Source: Mesobacillus subterraneus (GTDB lineage Bacteria > Bacillota > Bacilli > Bacillales > Cytobacillaceae). From it: a stretch of DNA of 64,000 bases. The first letter of the stretch is position 1. Every line of letters begins with the position of its first letter. The stretch is from contig NZ_JAMBOF010000009.1 of NCBI RefSeq assembly GCF_023715485.1, positions 124,001 through 188,000 on the forward strand. The letters run 5' to 3'. Position numbers and translations under genes: made by a program. Below the pieces are notes generated by a model. The model had not been told where the DNA came from and did no database searches. It worked only from the letters and a program-made list of their open reading frames with translations. This document shows, piece after piece, positions 39,955 to 49,100 of this stretch.

Positions 39955-40850
39955 TATGCCCCCTCCCTTTCGTGCTCCTTCCCCTTGATGCAATGATAAT
40001 AATTATGTATTAATGGAGCATTAATATTTTTCCTTGCAGATAATTCGAGCAAATAACCAAGGATTGCATCAATTTCAGTTTTTCGTCCATTTTCAAGGTC
40101 CTTGTACATCGATGAATGGTTATCCGCGGTCTTTTCACAAACAGCCTTCAAGTTCTGGAAGTATTCATCTTTATTATTTAATTCAAGCACCAATGCACAT
40201 TCTTCAAAGAGCTGTGAAAAGATTTCGCGGTATGAAGGATTGCGGATCAATTCACCATTCTTCACTTGAAGTGTTGCTGTCAAAGGGTTGATCACGGAAT
40301 TGACAACGAGCTTTTTAATCAGCATTTCCTGATAGTCAGATTCAAGTTTAATAGGGAACTCAGAGGCTAATGAAAAGGATAAATGACTGAGAAGGTCTGC
40401 ATCTCCATTGAATACAGCAGCCCTGGTGACTCCCTCACCATTATGGAATACTGTATTGCCGCTAGCTCTGACAGCGCCATGCTCGACAGAACCAATATAG
40501 ATTGCAGCGGGTGTTAATTCCGAAAGCAACTGGATGTGCCCATAGCCATTTTGCAGGAAAAGAATGCTTCCCGATGTTTTTGCTTTTATATCAGACATGA
40601 GATCTGCGAGTTGATATTGTTTCACCGCAACTATCGTTAATTCTTCTAGACCCTGCCAGGCATATATTGGGGCTGCAACTACTTTTCGGGCTGTTTCATC
40701 TTTGCCGGCTTTAATCATATGTAATCCTTGATCGTTTATTAGATCTGACTGCTCCTGTGTCCTCGTGTATAAGTTGACGTCGTGCTTCAAACTTAAGTAA
40801 TAAGAGAATAGCAAGCCCAATGAACCCCCGCCAAGAATGGCAATTTTCAT
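39954..40850 (-). CDS. panE: 2-dehydropantoate 2-reductase family protein (YlbQ)
   Basis: NADPH-dependent ketopantoate reductase of pantothenate synthesis. The ATG at 40850 follows AGAGGGG and gives 298 residues starting MKIAILGGGSLGLLFSYYL, the dinucleotide fold. LTIVAVKQYQLADLM (about 75) carries the conserved lysine of the active site. VNSVINPLTATLQVKNGEL near 190 is the typical second domain. B. subtilis has YlbQ here, one of two PanE-like proteins, so it may be a secondary enzyme. The frame to 40907 is only an upstream extension. Confidence 0.9.
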   Translation of the reverse strand: MKIAILGGGSLGLLFSYYLSLKHDVNLYTRTQEQSDLINDQGLHMIKAGKDETARKVVAAPIYAWQGLEELTIVAVKQYQLADLMSDIKAKTSGSILFLQNGYGHIQLLSELTPAAIYIGSVEHGAVRASGNTVFHNGEGVTRAAVFNGDADLLSHLSFSLASEFPIKLESDYQEMLIKKLVVNSVINPLTATLQVKNGELIRNPSYREIFSQLFEECALVLELNNKDEYFQNLKAVCEKTADNHSSMYKDLENGRKTEIDAILGYLLELSARKNINAPLIHNYYHCIKGKEHEREGA

Positions 40851-41014
40851 AAAAACCCCTCTAATCCATCCATAGTCATGATCCATCAAAACGTATATAT
40901 TATGCACTTTTTAAAATGAAAATTTATACAGTGACTTAGTCATATTTTATCAGAAACAATGCTTTATTTGGAAGCAGTGTTTGTGAAACTCTATGATTAT
41001 TTACATGTGGACAT

Positions 41015-41049
41015 AAAAAAAGAAAATGGAGGTCCTTTTAGGACCTCCG
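41015..41049 (-). terminator. Terminator after the acyl-CoA carboxylase genes
   Basis: Perfect stem GGAGGTCCT/AGGACCTCC with a three-base loop, followed by a U-rich tract on the minus strand. It ends the three-gene carboxylase unit before panE. Confidence 0.88.
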
Positions 41050-41055
41050 CATGTT

Positions 41056-42597
41056 TTATACCGGATATACCGGATGCTTCCTGACACTGAATTCCATTTC
41101 TTTTGTTTCATATAATCTGAATCTATCAATAAGCGCATTCCTTAGGTCGTTTGCAGCGACAATGTCATCTACGATCAGTTCGGAAGCAAGCTTATAGATG
41201 TCTATGCTCTCTTTATATTCCTGGTGCTTTTCCTGGACAAAAGCAATCTTTTCTTTTGGATCTTCAATTTGGTTGATTTTGTTTGAATACACAGCATTAA
41301 CCGCAGCTTCTGGACCCATGACTGCAATCTGTGCAGTCGGCAAGGCGATGCAGCAATCCGGTTCAAACGCAGGGCCAGCCATAGCGTATAAGCCTGCACC
41401 ATATGCTTTACGGACAATGACAGATATTTTCGGTACTGTCGCAGAACTCATTGCCGCGATCATCTTCGCACCATGGCGGATAATGCCTGCCCGTTCTACC
41501 TTCGTGCCAATCATAAAGCCGGGAACATCAGCAAGGAACAGCAATGGGATATGGAAAGCATCGCAAAGCTGGATGAATTTAGCGGCCTTGTCAGCAGAAT
41601 CTACAAACAAGACGCCGCCCTTTACCTTTGGCTGATTGGCAATGATTCCGACTGCCCTGCCGTCAATACGCGCAAGCCCTGTAATTAATTCTGGAGCAAA
41701 CAGCTTTTTAATCTCAAAAAAGCTTCCTTCATCAATCAGAGCATCAATACCTTCATACATATCAAATGGAGCGTTCTGGTTCAATGGAATGATTTCTTCA
41801 AGATTTCTTCCTGTCTTTGGAGCCACACTCTCGATTACTGCTGTTTTGGATTTGAAGCTGGCAGGGAAATAACTCAAATACTTCTTCGCTGCCTCAATAG
41901 CTTCTTCCTCACTATATACTAGCATGTCACCGACACCGCTGACCGAGCAATGCATGCGGGCGCCGCCCATTTCTTCCAGCGTTACCTTCTCACCGATAAC
42001 CTTTTCTGCCATTCTTGGTGAACCAAGGTACATGGAAGCATTTTGATCAACCATAATTACAATGTCACAGAAAGCCGGAATATAAGCTCCTCCTGCTGCT
42101 GAAGGACCGAAAAGAAGACAAATTTGCGGTATCATACCCGACATTTTGACTTGATTGTAAAAAATCTTTCCAGCTCCGCGTCGGTTCGGGAACATGTCAA
42201 GCTGGTCGGTAATTCGGGCGCCTGCTGAATCAACTAGGTACAGTAATGGCACCTTCAGCTTTTCAGCTGTTTCCTGAATCCTGATTATTTTTTCAACGGT
42301 TCTGGCTCCCCATGAACCTGCCTTTACCGTGGAGTCATTTGCCATTACGCAAACTGTCTGGCCGCCGATCTTGCCAATCGCTGTAACGACACCATCGGCC
42401 GGAAGGTCCCCTGCCTGGAAGTTGGCGAACTTTCCATCTTCTTCATAAACGCCGCCGTCAAACAAGAGATTGAGACGTTCGCGCACAAAAAGCTTATTTT
42501 GCTCGGCAAGCTTCTCATGGTATTTCGGATGGCCGCCGGCTTCGATCTGGTTAACCTTTTCTTGTAATGTATCAGATAGGGTCTTTGCGGTAGTCAT
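41056..42597 (-). CDS. Acyl-CoA carboxylase, carboxyltransferase (beta) subunit
   Basis: Transfers carboxyl from biotin to an acyl-CoA such as propionyl- or methylcrotonyl-CoA. The ATG at 42597 follows GAGGGGAAAC and gives 513 residues. The two crotonase-like halves carry GGSAAGGA-type turns, here FGPSAAGGAYIPAFCDIVIM (about 170) and ADVPGFMIGTKVERAGIIRHGAKM (about 365). The C-terminus ends FSVRKHPVYPV. It is like B. subtilis YngE and PccB/MmdA. The exact acyl-CoA cannot be decided from sequence; the neighbouring biotin protein and biotin carboxylase make a complete enzyme. Confidence 0.88.
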   Translation of the reverse strand: MTTAKTLSDTLQEKVNQIEAGGHPKYHEKLAEQNKLFVRERLNLLFDGGVYEEDGKFANFQAGDLPADGVVTAIGKIGGQTVCVMANDSTVKAGSWGARTVEKIIRIQETAEKLKVPLLYLVDSAGARITDQLDMFPNRRGAGKIFYNQVKMSGMIPQICLLFGPSAAGGAYIPAFCDIVIMVDQNASMYLGSPRMAEKVIGEKVTLEEMGGARMHCSVSGVGDMLVYSEEEAIEAAKKYLSYFPASFKSKTAVIESVAPKTGRNLEEIIPLNQNAPFDMYEGIDALIDEGSFFEIKKLFAPELITGLARIDGRAVGIIANQPKVKGGVLFVDSADKAAKFIQLCDAFHIPLLFLADVPGFMIGTKVERAGIIRHGAKMIAAMSSATVPKISVIVRKAYGAGLYAMAGPAFEPDCCIALPTAQIAVMGPEAAVNAVYSNKINQIEDPKEKIAFVQEKHQEYKESIDIYKLASELIVDDIVAANDLRNALIDRFRLYETKEMEFSVRKHPVYPV

Positions 42598-42618
42598 GTT
42601 TCCCCTCCTCAAAATCTA

Positions 42619-42831
42619 TTATTCTAGTACAAGCAGGATGTCGCCTTCGTTCACAAAATCACCGATGTTCACTTTGATTTCGGCAACCCTGCCAGCACCC
42701 TGGCTTTCTACAGGGATTTCCATTTTCATTGATTCAAGCATTAATACTTCCTGGCCCTCTGTAACCGTATCACCTGCTGCCACCATCACATTAAGGACCG
42801 TACCTGCCATACTTGCCGTTAGTTCTTTCAT
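42619..42831 (-). CDS. Small biotin carrier protein (biotin/lipoyl attachment domain)
   Basis: The 70 residues form a single biotinyl domain. The attachment motif LESMKMEIPV places the biotinylated lysine at residue 36. Flanking glycines fit the family hammerhead fold (VMVAAGDTVTEGQEV and VNIGDFVNEGDILLVLE). It sits 21 bases before the carboxyltransferase start and 13 after the biotin carboxylase, the order also seen in the B. subtilis yngH-yngHB region. It lacks the long N-terminal linker of AccB, so it is not the fatty-acid carrier. Confidence 0.9.
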   Translation of the reverse strand: MKELTASMAGTVLNVMVAAGDTVTEGQEVLMLESMKMEIPVESQGAGRVAEIKVNIGDFVNEGDILLVLE

Positions 42832-42844
42832 CTTTCTTCCTCCT

Positions 42845-44188
42845 CTATTTAGATGCCATTTTTCGTTCAGCTAAATATGCTGTCGTATAATTTCCGGACT
42901 TGAAGCCCTCTTCACCCAGGATTTCTGCAAACAATGGTGCGTTGGACTTTATGCCTTCCAGTTTTAGATTTGCGAAAAACTCCTGGCCCAACTGAATTGC
43001 TTCAGCCCTCGTGTTGCCTCCTACAATGCATTTTGCAACCATGGGATCGTAAAAAGGTGTCACGGCAGATCCCGATTCATAACCTGAATCAACTCGGACT
43101 CCCTCTCCATCCACCCATGAAAATTCGCTGATTTTACCTGGTGATGGCAGGAACCTGACTGGGTCTTCAGCATACAACCGGAATTCTATCGCCCAGCCGT
43201 TTTTCTTAATTTCACCCTGCAGCAGCGGGAGTTTTTCGCCGCGGGCTACAAGAATTTGCCACTTAACAAGATCCAAACCGGTAATGGTTTCTGTGACAGG
43301 ATGTTCGACCTGAAGCCTCGTATTCATCTCAAGAAAATAGAAATTTTCATTTTCATCAACGATGAATTCTACAGTTCCAGCATTTACATATTTTACTGCC
43401 TTCGCTGCTTTAATTGCCGTATCATACATTTTCTGTCTTGCTTCTTCTTTCAAGAATGGCGAAGGCGCTTCTTCAATCACTTTCTGGTGGCGCCTTTGAA
43501 TCGAACAGTCTCGTTCAAACAAGTGGACATGGTTGCCATGTGAATCGCCAAAAATCTGAACTTCCACGTGGCGGGCGTTCTTGATGTACTTTTCGATGAA
43601 CACCTCATCTGAACCAAAATAAGCTTTTGCTCTCCCTTTAGTAGAATCGAAATTCTTAGCGAGCGCTTGCTCATTTTCACAGAGCACCATTCCAATTCCT
43701 CCGCCGCCCCCGCTTGCTTTTAGCATGACAGGGTAGCCGATAACTGCGGCAAGCTCGACGGCATCCTCAAGCGTTTTTAAGCCGAGATCACTCCCCGGCA
43801 CGACGGGAACTCCAGCTTCTTCCATCGTTGACCTGGCAACAATTTTATCGCCCATTTTTTCAATCGTTTCCGGTGCTGGACCGATAAATGTCAAACCTGC
43901 ATCCTTCACCTTGCGGGCAAACTCTGCATTCTCTGATAAAAAGCCATATCCAGGATGGATGCCATCGACATTTTCGGCTTTGGCAATCCTTAAAATCTCC
44001 TCTGCATTCAAATATGATTTTTGAACAGGAGGCTCCCCTATCCTGAAAGCACTGTCGGCCTCCTTAACAAATGGCAAGTCCTGATCAGCATCCGAAAAGA
44101 CTGCAACTGTTGTAATTCCAAGTTCACGGCAAGTGCGGATAATGCGAAGCGCAATTTCTCCTCTGTTTGCGATTAAAATTTTTTGCAC
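42845..44188 (-). CDS. Biotin carboxylase subunit of acyl-CoA carboxylase
   Basis: ATP-dependent carboxylation of the carrier-bound biotin. The 447 residues begin MQKILIANRGEIALRIIRTCREL. HPGYGFLSENAEFARK is near 78, the ATP-grasp glycine loop KASGGGGGIGM near 160, and the carboxylase signature FLEMNTRLQVEHPVTE near 286. The C-terminal biotin-carboxylase domain holds RLYAEDP. AccC of fatty-acid synthesis is similar; its linkage here to a PccB-like subunit argues for degradation of branched or odd chains. It is the first gene of the unit, behind an AT-rich promoter region. Confidence 0.92.
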   Translation of the reverse strand: MQKILIANRGEIALRIIRTCRELGITTVAVFSDADQDLPFVKEADSAFRIGEPPVQKSYLNAEEILRIAKAENVDGIHPGYGFLSENAEFARKVKDAGLTFIGPAPETIEKMGDKIVARSTMEEAGVPVVPGSDLGLKTLEDAVELAAVIGYPVMLKASGGGGGIGMVLCENEQALAKNFDSTKGRAKAYFGSDEVFIEKYIKNARHVEVQIFGDSHGNHVHLFERDCSIQRRHQKVIEEAPSPFLKEEARQKMYDTAIKAAKAVKYVNAGTVEFIVDENENFYFLEMNTRLQVEHPVTETITGLDLVKWQILVARGEKLPLLQGEIKKNGWAIEFRLYAEDPVRFLPSPGKISEFSWVDGEGVRVDSGYESGSAVTPFYDPMVAKCIVGGNTRAEAIQLGQEFFANLKLEGIKSNAPLFAEILGEEGFKSGNYTTAYLAERKMASK

Positions 44189-44428
44189 GGTTTTTCCCCT
44201 TTCCCGTAAAAAAATACGCTCACTAATAAAATTCTACAATATTCTGTATACTTCCTGCAAAAATTGGAACCGCTTTCTAAAATTCATATGCAGAATTTTT
44301 TATGTTTTTATAATATAATAAAAATAAGTTAAACAAAATAAATATATTTTTGCTGCTTATATATACGGTATTTTTCGGGTATATATTTATACATTGAAAA
44401 TATAAGCGGCTTGAATGGGGGATTGAAC

Positions 44429-44905
44429 ATGGTGAATAAAGTGGTGAAATTAAAAATCAATTATAAGACTTTAGAAGAATTCAAGAAATTTAAGGAGTAT
44501 GGACATCAAGAACTCTCGATGCTTGAGGATTTAGAAGCGAATATCGTAGAAAATGATAGCGACTCGCCGTTTTACGGAATTTATTTTGGGGATAAACTCG
44601 TTGCGCGTATGAGCCTGTACCAAGTCAAGAAACAATTTGACCGCTATTTCGAACCATCACAGGATTATCTGGAATTATGGAAGCTGGAAGTCCTGCCAGA
44701 TTACCAGGGTAAAGGCTATGGCAAATCACTTGTTGAATTTGCGAAAAGCTTTGGCTTGCCGATCAAAACCAATCCGAGAGTAAAATCACAAGACTTTTGG
44801 GATAAGATGGGCTTTACTCCGGTTCATTATGACGTAGAGAGGGACCGCGGCGAGAATCCACTTGTGTGGTATCCTGCCGGCGTAACAGAACAACAAGCCC
44901 ACTAA
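44429..44905 (+). CDS. ylbP: GNAT-family N-acetyltransferase YlbP
   Basis: The 158 residues from the ATG at 44429 follow a GGGGGATTG site (an ATG at 44411 is in front of it). The acetyl-CoA loop VLPDYQGKGYGKSLVEFAKSFG is seen near 97. The C-terminus is FWDKMGFTPV followed by a conserved tail. B. subtilis YlbP occupies the same place beside gerR and panE. The substrate is unknown. It is transcribed away from the carboxylase operon across a 240-base AT-rich gap and converges on gerR at a shared terminator. Confidence 0.88.
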   Translation: MVNKVVKLKINYKTLEEFKKFKEYGHQELSMLEDLEANIVENDSDSPFYGIYFGDKLVARMSLYQVKKQFDRYFEPSQDYLELWKLEVLPDYQGKGYGKSLVEFAKSFGLPIKTNPRVKSQDFWDKMGFTPVHYDVERDRGENPLVWYPAGVTEQQAH

Positions 44906-44913
44906 TTAATTTA

Positions 44914-44950
44914 AAAATAGCGCCTGCCGATATAACGGCAGGCGCTTTTA
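44914..44950. terminator. Bidirectional terminator between ylbP and gerR
   Basis: Perfect stem AGCGCCTGCCG/CGGCAGGCGCT with a six-base loop, an A tract on the left and UUUUA on the right. It serves two convergent genes. Confidence 0.9.
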
Positions 44951-44954
44951 ATTT

Positions 44955-45584
44955 CTACTTTTCTACCTTCTCTAGGTTCCCTTTACCCTCAACCTGAAAT
45001 TTGAGCTTCTGCTGTTTATCCTCATCCCTTGGACCAACTCTTTTTCTAGCTCGTTCCACAATGTCAATCAAGGCCCGGTAATCTTCTTCCATCGATTTTA
45101 GTTGTGTTTCTAATTTTTCATTTTCAGCAGACAAGTAATAGATTTGCTTTTCTAGTCCACGAATTTTTTCTTTATGTTCATTGAGGCTTTCCTGGCTGCT
45201 TGCAGTACCTGCTTTTTCATAGAGGTCATCAAGATATTGCTTTACTTCCTCGAGGCTGAGGTCGAATTGCTTCACTTCTGCCTCTGGTGTTGTCTGTGCT
45301 GCCTCAGTTGCAGGCAACGCCGCTTCCTCTGCTTTCTCTTCAGGCTTAGTCTGTTTTTTTGCTTCTTTACGCTGTTTTTTCGCAAGCTCAATACCAGATT
45401 TATATTGTTTTCTCACATATGAATTCCAACGAAAACCGCAGGCAGCCGCTGTCCTGGAAAGCTGCTTCCCTACTTCCTCAAAAGCTTTTAATTGAGTACC
45501 GCCCTCGCGGATATTGCGCAACACTACTTCAGCCAGCAATAAATCTTCATCTTGTGACCAGGCATCCTGACGGGTTAATGGCAT
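44955..45584 (-). CDS. gerR: RsfA/GerR-type sporulation transcription regulator
   Basis: The 209 residues begin with a Myb/SANT-like DNA-binding region ([29 protein letters not shown]) and [17 protein letters not shown], the RsfA-family signature. A long charged, Ala/Glu-rich linker and a coiled coil (about 130-185) follow. In B. subtilis GerR (YlbO) is made under sigma-E and tunes mother-cell genes. The start follows AGGAGGGATT. Position next to ylbP supports the assignment. Confidence 0.9.
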   Translation of the reverse strand: MPLTRQDAWSQDEDLLLAEVVLRNIREGGTQLKAFEEVGKQLSRTAAACGFRWNSYVRKQYKSGIELAKKQRKEAKKQTKPEEKAEEAALPATEAAQTTPEAEVKQFDLSLEEVKQYLDDLYEKAGTASSQESLNEHKEKIRGLEKQIYYLSAENEKLETQLKSMEEDYRALIDIVERARKRVGPRDEDKQQKLKFQVEGKGNLEKVEK

Positions 45585-45667
45585 CAGAAAATCCCTCCTA
45601 TTGTTTTTTATTCATTCTTATGCATCTAATAGGAAAGATAGACTGATATCATCACTAACTCTGCTAA

Positions 45668-46432
45668 TTATTTTTTCTTTTTGCTCATGAATTCGTCCAC
45701 TTTGATGTGATGCGCCTCAGCTTCCCATAACACCGAACATCTTGCAGCTTCGTTTTCCATCCGTTCTCTCATTGATAAGAGCTCCCACTTTTCATTTAGC
45801 AAAGTTTTATATGCTTTTAAAACAGATGACTCCTTATCTAAGCTTCCTTCAATAAATGAGAGACAGGCTTCAGACGGATCTCCATTATAGATATGGTGCA
45901 GGAACCCTAATTCCAAAAGTTCCTCCGCAGTATGTATCTTTGCTTCCAGAAGAATTTTAAGGGCGGTGTGCTGGGGCAGCTTCTCTAGCAGGATGGTTCC
46001 TCCTCCCCAGCCAGTCGTTATAGCCAGAGTGCCCTGTATGAATCCCGCCTTCATTCCCTTTTTGGCAATCCTGAAATCACAAGCAGCTGCTATTTCACAT
46101 CCTCCACCCACTGCTGAACCATTAAGAATGGCGATAGTAGGTTTCGAAAGCACAAGAAGCCTATGAAGAATGCCTGCCATTCTCGAAAGCATCCCATAAG
46201 CCTGCTCTTCCGTCTTTAAGAGATGGAATGCCGATAAATCACCGCCAGAGCAAAATGCTTGGTCTCCCGCCCCCGTAATCGCAAAAACTTTTACATCCTC
46301 ATCTGCAGCCATTTCGATTGCTTTTTCAAGCCCTGACATTACCTCAAAATCAATCGCATTTCTCCTGTCTGGCCTGTTTATCGTAAAAAGCAGCAAACCA
46401 TCTAGTTCTTTGGAAATTATGTATGGCTCCAT
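45668..46432 (-). CDS. Enoyl-CoA hydratase/isomerase family protein
   Basis: The 254 residues from the ATG at 46432 (six bases after GGAGG) form a crotonase fold. The oxyanion-hole motifs are FCSGGDLSAFH (about 65) and ILNGSAVGGGCEIAAACDFRIA (about 105). The usual second catalytic glutamate segment is FIQGTLAITTGWGGGTILLEKL. The product cannot be assigned to a single reaction. No counterpart stands between rpmF and gerR in B. subtilis. With the nearby acyl-CoA carboxylase it hints at added acyl-CoA degradation. Confidence 0.88.
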   Translation of the reverse strand: MEPYIISKELDGLLLFTINRPDRRNAIDFEVMSGLEKAIEMAADEDVKVFAITGAGDQAFCSGGDLSAFHLLKTEEQAYGMLSRMAGILHRLLVLSKPTIAILNGSAVGGGCEIAAACDFRIAKKGMKAGFIQGTLAITTGWGGGTILLEKLPQHTALKILLEAKIHTAEELLELGFLHHIYNGDPSEACLSFIEGSLDKESSVLKAYKTLLNEKWELLSMRERMENEAARCSVLWEAEAHHIKVDEFMSKKKK

Positions 46433-46549
46433 CATGGCCCTCCTCTTTAAAACTAGTCCAATAAATTTTATCAATTTTCCGCCAAATTAAATAGTATTGC
46501 GATCTGTATGATGTTATTACTCGAATAGATGATTTAAAATTCCCTAAAC

Positions 46550-46591
46550 AAAAAAAGCACAGGAATGCATGTGCATCCTGTGCTTTTTTTT
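46550..46591. terminator. Terminator after rpmF
   Basis: Stem AAAAAAGCACAGGA/TCCTGTGCTTTTTT with A and U runs on both sides. It lies just after the rpmF stop and can work in both directions. Confidence 0.9.
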
Positions 46592-46598
46592 GAGAAAA

Positions 46599-46772
46599 TT
46601 AGTCGTTTACAACTTCTTTTCCTTTGTATGTTCCGCAAGCTTTACATACACGGTGAGCAAGTTTCATTTCACCGCAGTTTGGGCATGCTACCATACCCGG
46701 AACTTGTAATTTAAAATGAGTACGGCGTTTTCTTTTCGCAGTTTTAGACGTTCTTCTAAATGGTACAGCCAT
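46599..46772 (-). CDS. rpmF: Ribosomal protein bL32
   Basis: A 57-residue large-subunit protein starting [21 protein letters not shown] from the ATG at 46772, which follows AAGGAGGTGG. Four cysteines in CPNC and CKAC make it the zinc-binding (C+) form rather than a zinc-free paralogue. The longer frame to 46835 is an upstream extension without a ribosome site. It is paired with yceD as in most bacteria. Confidence 0.98.
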   Translation of the reverse strand: MAVPFRRTSKTAKRKRRTHFKLQVPGMVACPNCGEMKLAHRVCKACGTYKGKEVVND

Positions 46773-46855
46773 TCTTCCCACCTCCTTAAAGAGAATAAGA
46801 AAGTTGATGAAGGCCAGTCCATTCTGGACCTTCACGCTCTTTTTTAATCGATTAA

Positions 46856-47377
46856 TTAGTCTGAGGAATTTGAGTCCTCAAAGAATTTTGCAAGTCCGGC
46901 AAGTCGGGGATCAAGTTTTTCGGTTTTTTCCTGTTCCTCGATTACTTCCCAATCCTTACCTGACTGGGGTGCGCCTTCCTGACCATCGTTCTCATCACAG
47001 AATACCTGCATTGGAACTTCAAGCAGCAGGATCTCCCTGATGATTGGTTCAAGATCAATGACATCGCCTGTTACTTGATAAACTTCCTCGTCAGCCTCGA
47101 AATCGTGGCTGTTTAAGAGAAGCGTTTCAGTGGTTTCAACATCAATTGGATAATTTACGTCAACCAATGTCCGGGAACATGGAAGAATAAGATGGCCCTC
47201 AATCCGAATATGGAATGTCACTCGAGTGGCACTTATATCGGCCCTTCCAGTGAGATGTATCGGAGAGACCTCACGGATCGTAGGATCTGTTTCCTTAATC
47301 GAATCCATCCGGACAACCTCGTCGATCAGAAAGTCCTTGTTTCGATGTTTTTGTATCTGACTTATTGTCCATTTCAT
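46856..47377 (-). CDS. ylbN: YceD/DUF177 family protein (YlbN)
   Basis: The 173 residues from the ATG at 47377 follow TTGGGGTGA. The DUF177 pattern is seen in [14 protein letters not shown]-like [21 protein letters not shown] near 75 and in [24 protein letters not shown] near 105. The tail [18 protein letters not shown] is the conserved end. The family is implicated in 23S rRNA or ribosome assembly and is nearly always next to rpmF, as here (84 bases). The function is from family association. Confidence 0.9.
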   Translation of the reverse strand: MKWTISQIQKHRNKDFLIDEVVRMDSIKETDPTIREVSPIHLTGRADISATRVTFHIRIEGHLILPCSRTLVDVNYPIDVETTETLLLNSHDFEADEEVYQVTGDVIDLEPIIREILLLEVPMQVFCDENDGQEGAPQSGKDWEVIEEQEKTEKLDPRLAGLAKFFEDSNSSD

Positions 47378-47522
47378 AGAATCACCCCAAGGCAACAAAG
47401 GTAATTATAGCTTTCGCATAATCATTTGTCAATATTTTTTCTTTACACTATAATTTACATTAATACTGTAAATTAAACTTCCTGGCAATGCAATATCCAT
47501 ATTAACATGAAGGAGGCCAATA

Positions 47523-48746
47523 ATGAAAGCTGTTGGTGTCGTTGTAGAATATAATCCTTTCCATAATGGCCACCTCTTCCACCTGCAGCAGGCTAAAGAG
47601 CAGTCTGGGGCTGACATTGCCATCGCTGTGATGAGCGGGAATTTTCTGCAGCGTGGTGAACCTGCCCTTGTTTCGAAATGGACAAGGACGAATATGGCTT
47701 TATCTGCTGGTGTCGATCTTGTTTTTGAGCTCCCCTACCGTTTTGCCACCCAGCATGCCGAAACCTTTGCTGAGGGGGCTGTATCGATTCTCACAGCAGC
47801 AGGCTGCAATTCTTTGTTTTTCGGAAGTGAATCTGGCGATTTGGATGCGTTCGATAGGACGATCAACTTCCTTGAAAAAAATAACGAAAAGTTTCAGGAA
47901 CAAATAAAATTTTACACAGGAGAAGGATTTAGCTATCCAAAATCTATCGCCCTAAGCTTCCAATCTTTATCTCCTTCAGAAACGTTTATCGATATATCCA
48001 GTCCAAACAATATCCTTGGCCTCCATTACATTCAAGCAATCTTAAGACAAAATAGCAAAATGCGGCCTGGAACAATTACAAGAAAAAATGCAGGCTACCA
48101 TGACGAACATTTTTCTTCTGCGACGATTGCCAGTGCCACAAGTATCCGCAAAGCACTTTTTGGAGCACCAGGTGAAATGGATTCAATCAGACAGCTTGTT
48201 CCCGGCACCACCTATGAACAACTTCTTAGATATAAGGAAGTATACGGCGAGTTTCATTCTTGGGAAAATTACTGGCCCTTATTGAAATATAAACTCCTAC
48301 AAAGCAGCCCGGCAGAAATCAGGGAATTTTATGAGGTGGAGGAAGGACTGGAAAACAGGCTCCTATCCGCTGCATCTGAAGCTGGATCATTCCATCATTT
48401 CATGGAAGCAATCAAAACAAAACGTTATACATGGACAAGGCTGCAGAGAGTGTGCCTTCATATCTTAACCAATACAAAGAAAGCTGAAATGAAAAACACA
48501 CAAAATACCGCAAACTATTTGAGATTATTGGGAGCAACTGAAAAGGGCCGTGCTTATTTGAACTCAGAGAAAAAGAAATTAAGCCTGCCGTTGATTTCAA
48601 AGCTATCCGCTTTTTCTGATCCGGATCTTCAGCTTGATATCAGGGCATCTAAAATTTTCGCTTTGGGCCTTACTGATGCCGGCCAGGAGCGCCTGCTAGC
48701 TGAGGAATTCTCTCGGCCGCCAATCATGCTAACCGGAAATGAATGA
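47523..48746 (+). CDS. tmcAL: tRNA(Met) cytidine acetate ligase TmcAL (YlbM)
   Basis: Makes N4-acetylcytidine at position 34 of elongator tRNA-Met from acetate and ATP. The 407 residues open MKAVGVVVEYNPFHNGHLFHL, containing the nucleotidyl-transferase HxGH-like motif. SGNFLQRGEPALVSKWTR is near 40, GSESGDLDAFD near 105 and SSPNNILGLHYIQAI near 158. The ATG follows AAGGAGGCC. It runs convergently toward ylbL, and the second transposon relic sits in the terminator between them. Confidence 0.95.
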   Translation: MKAVGVVVEYNPFHNGHLFHLQQAKEQSGADIAIAVMSGNFLQRGEPALVSKWTRTNMALSAGVDLVFELPYRFATQHAETFAEGAVSILTAAGCNSLFFGSESGDLDAFDRTINFLEKNNEKFQEQIKFYTGEGFSYPKSIALSFQSLSPSETFIDISSPNNILGLHYIQAILRQNSKMRPGTITRKNAGYHDEHFSSATIASATSIRKALFGAPGEMDSIRQLVPGTTYEQLLRYKEVYGEFHSWENYWPLLKYKLLQSSPAEIREFYEVEEGLENRLLSAASEAGSFHHFMEAIKTKRYTWTRLQRVCLHILTNTKKAEMKNTQNTANYLRLLGATEKGRAYLNSEKKKLSLPLISKLSAFSDPDLQLDIRASKIFALGLTDAGQERLLAEEFSRPPIMLTGNE

Positions 48747-48793
48747 AATTTTATACATAACATCCTTGTTGTTTACCAAACAAATAACAAAAA

Positions 48794-48818
48794 AATCAAG
48801 CTGTTCATCAGCTTGATT
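48794..48818 (-). terminator. ylbL terminator, duplicate that kept the A tract (U tract on minus strand)
   Basis: Perfect 10-bp stem AATCAAGCTG/CAGCTTGATT with loop TTCAT and TTTTTT on the minus strand. It matches 49194-49218 at 23 of 25 bases; the two differences form one complementary base pair. Confidence 0.8.
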
Positions 48819-48870
48819 CAGACTGTAGACAAACTCGATGAAAATCGTGTTTGTTTACAGTCTTTTTTTT
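48819..48870 (+). terminator. Element-encoded terminator formed by the left inverted repeat
   Basis: Nineteen-base arms GACTGTAGACAAACTCGAT and ATCGTGTTTGTTTACAGTC pair at 17 positions around a four-base loop and are followed by eight U. On the plus strand it stops transcription arriving from tmcAL. The related hairpin of the first copy (about 14042-14088, minus strand) does the same after sigG. Confidence 0.85.
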
Positions 48871-48889
48871 GGTTGGTGCTGGAACGGGG

Positions 48890-49024
48890 CTGTTGATTTC
48901 CGTTCCAGGCGCTTCGCTTTCCGCGGGCCTGGCGCTGAGCCTCCTCACCGCCGCTGGCGCCTGCGGGGTCTCACCTGTCCGTCTGATCCCGCAGGAGTCT
49001 ACGCGCCTTCCACTCCAATCAACA
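48890..49024. repeat. GC-rich interspersed repeat, copy B
   Basis: A 135-bp block, the reverse complement of 13892-14024, with ends CTGTTGATT...AATCAACAG and the interior pair CCTGCGGG/CCCGCAGG. Open frames across it (such as VPGASLSAGLA) recur in both copies, but they reflect base composition rather than a gene. Confidence 0.85.
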
Positions 49025-49100
49025 GGACTTCTAAACTTCGTATGGAGTAATCAGAACGCTTCTTTTAAAATAGACTTATATAACGCATGTGGTGATGGAG

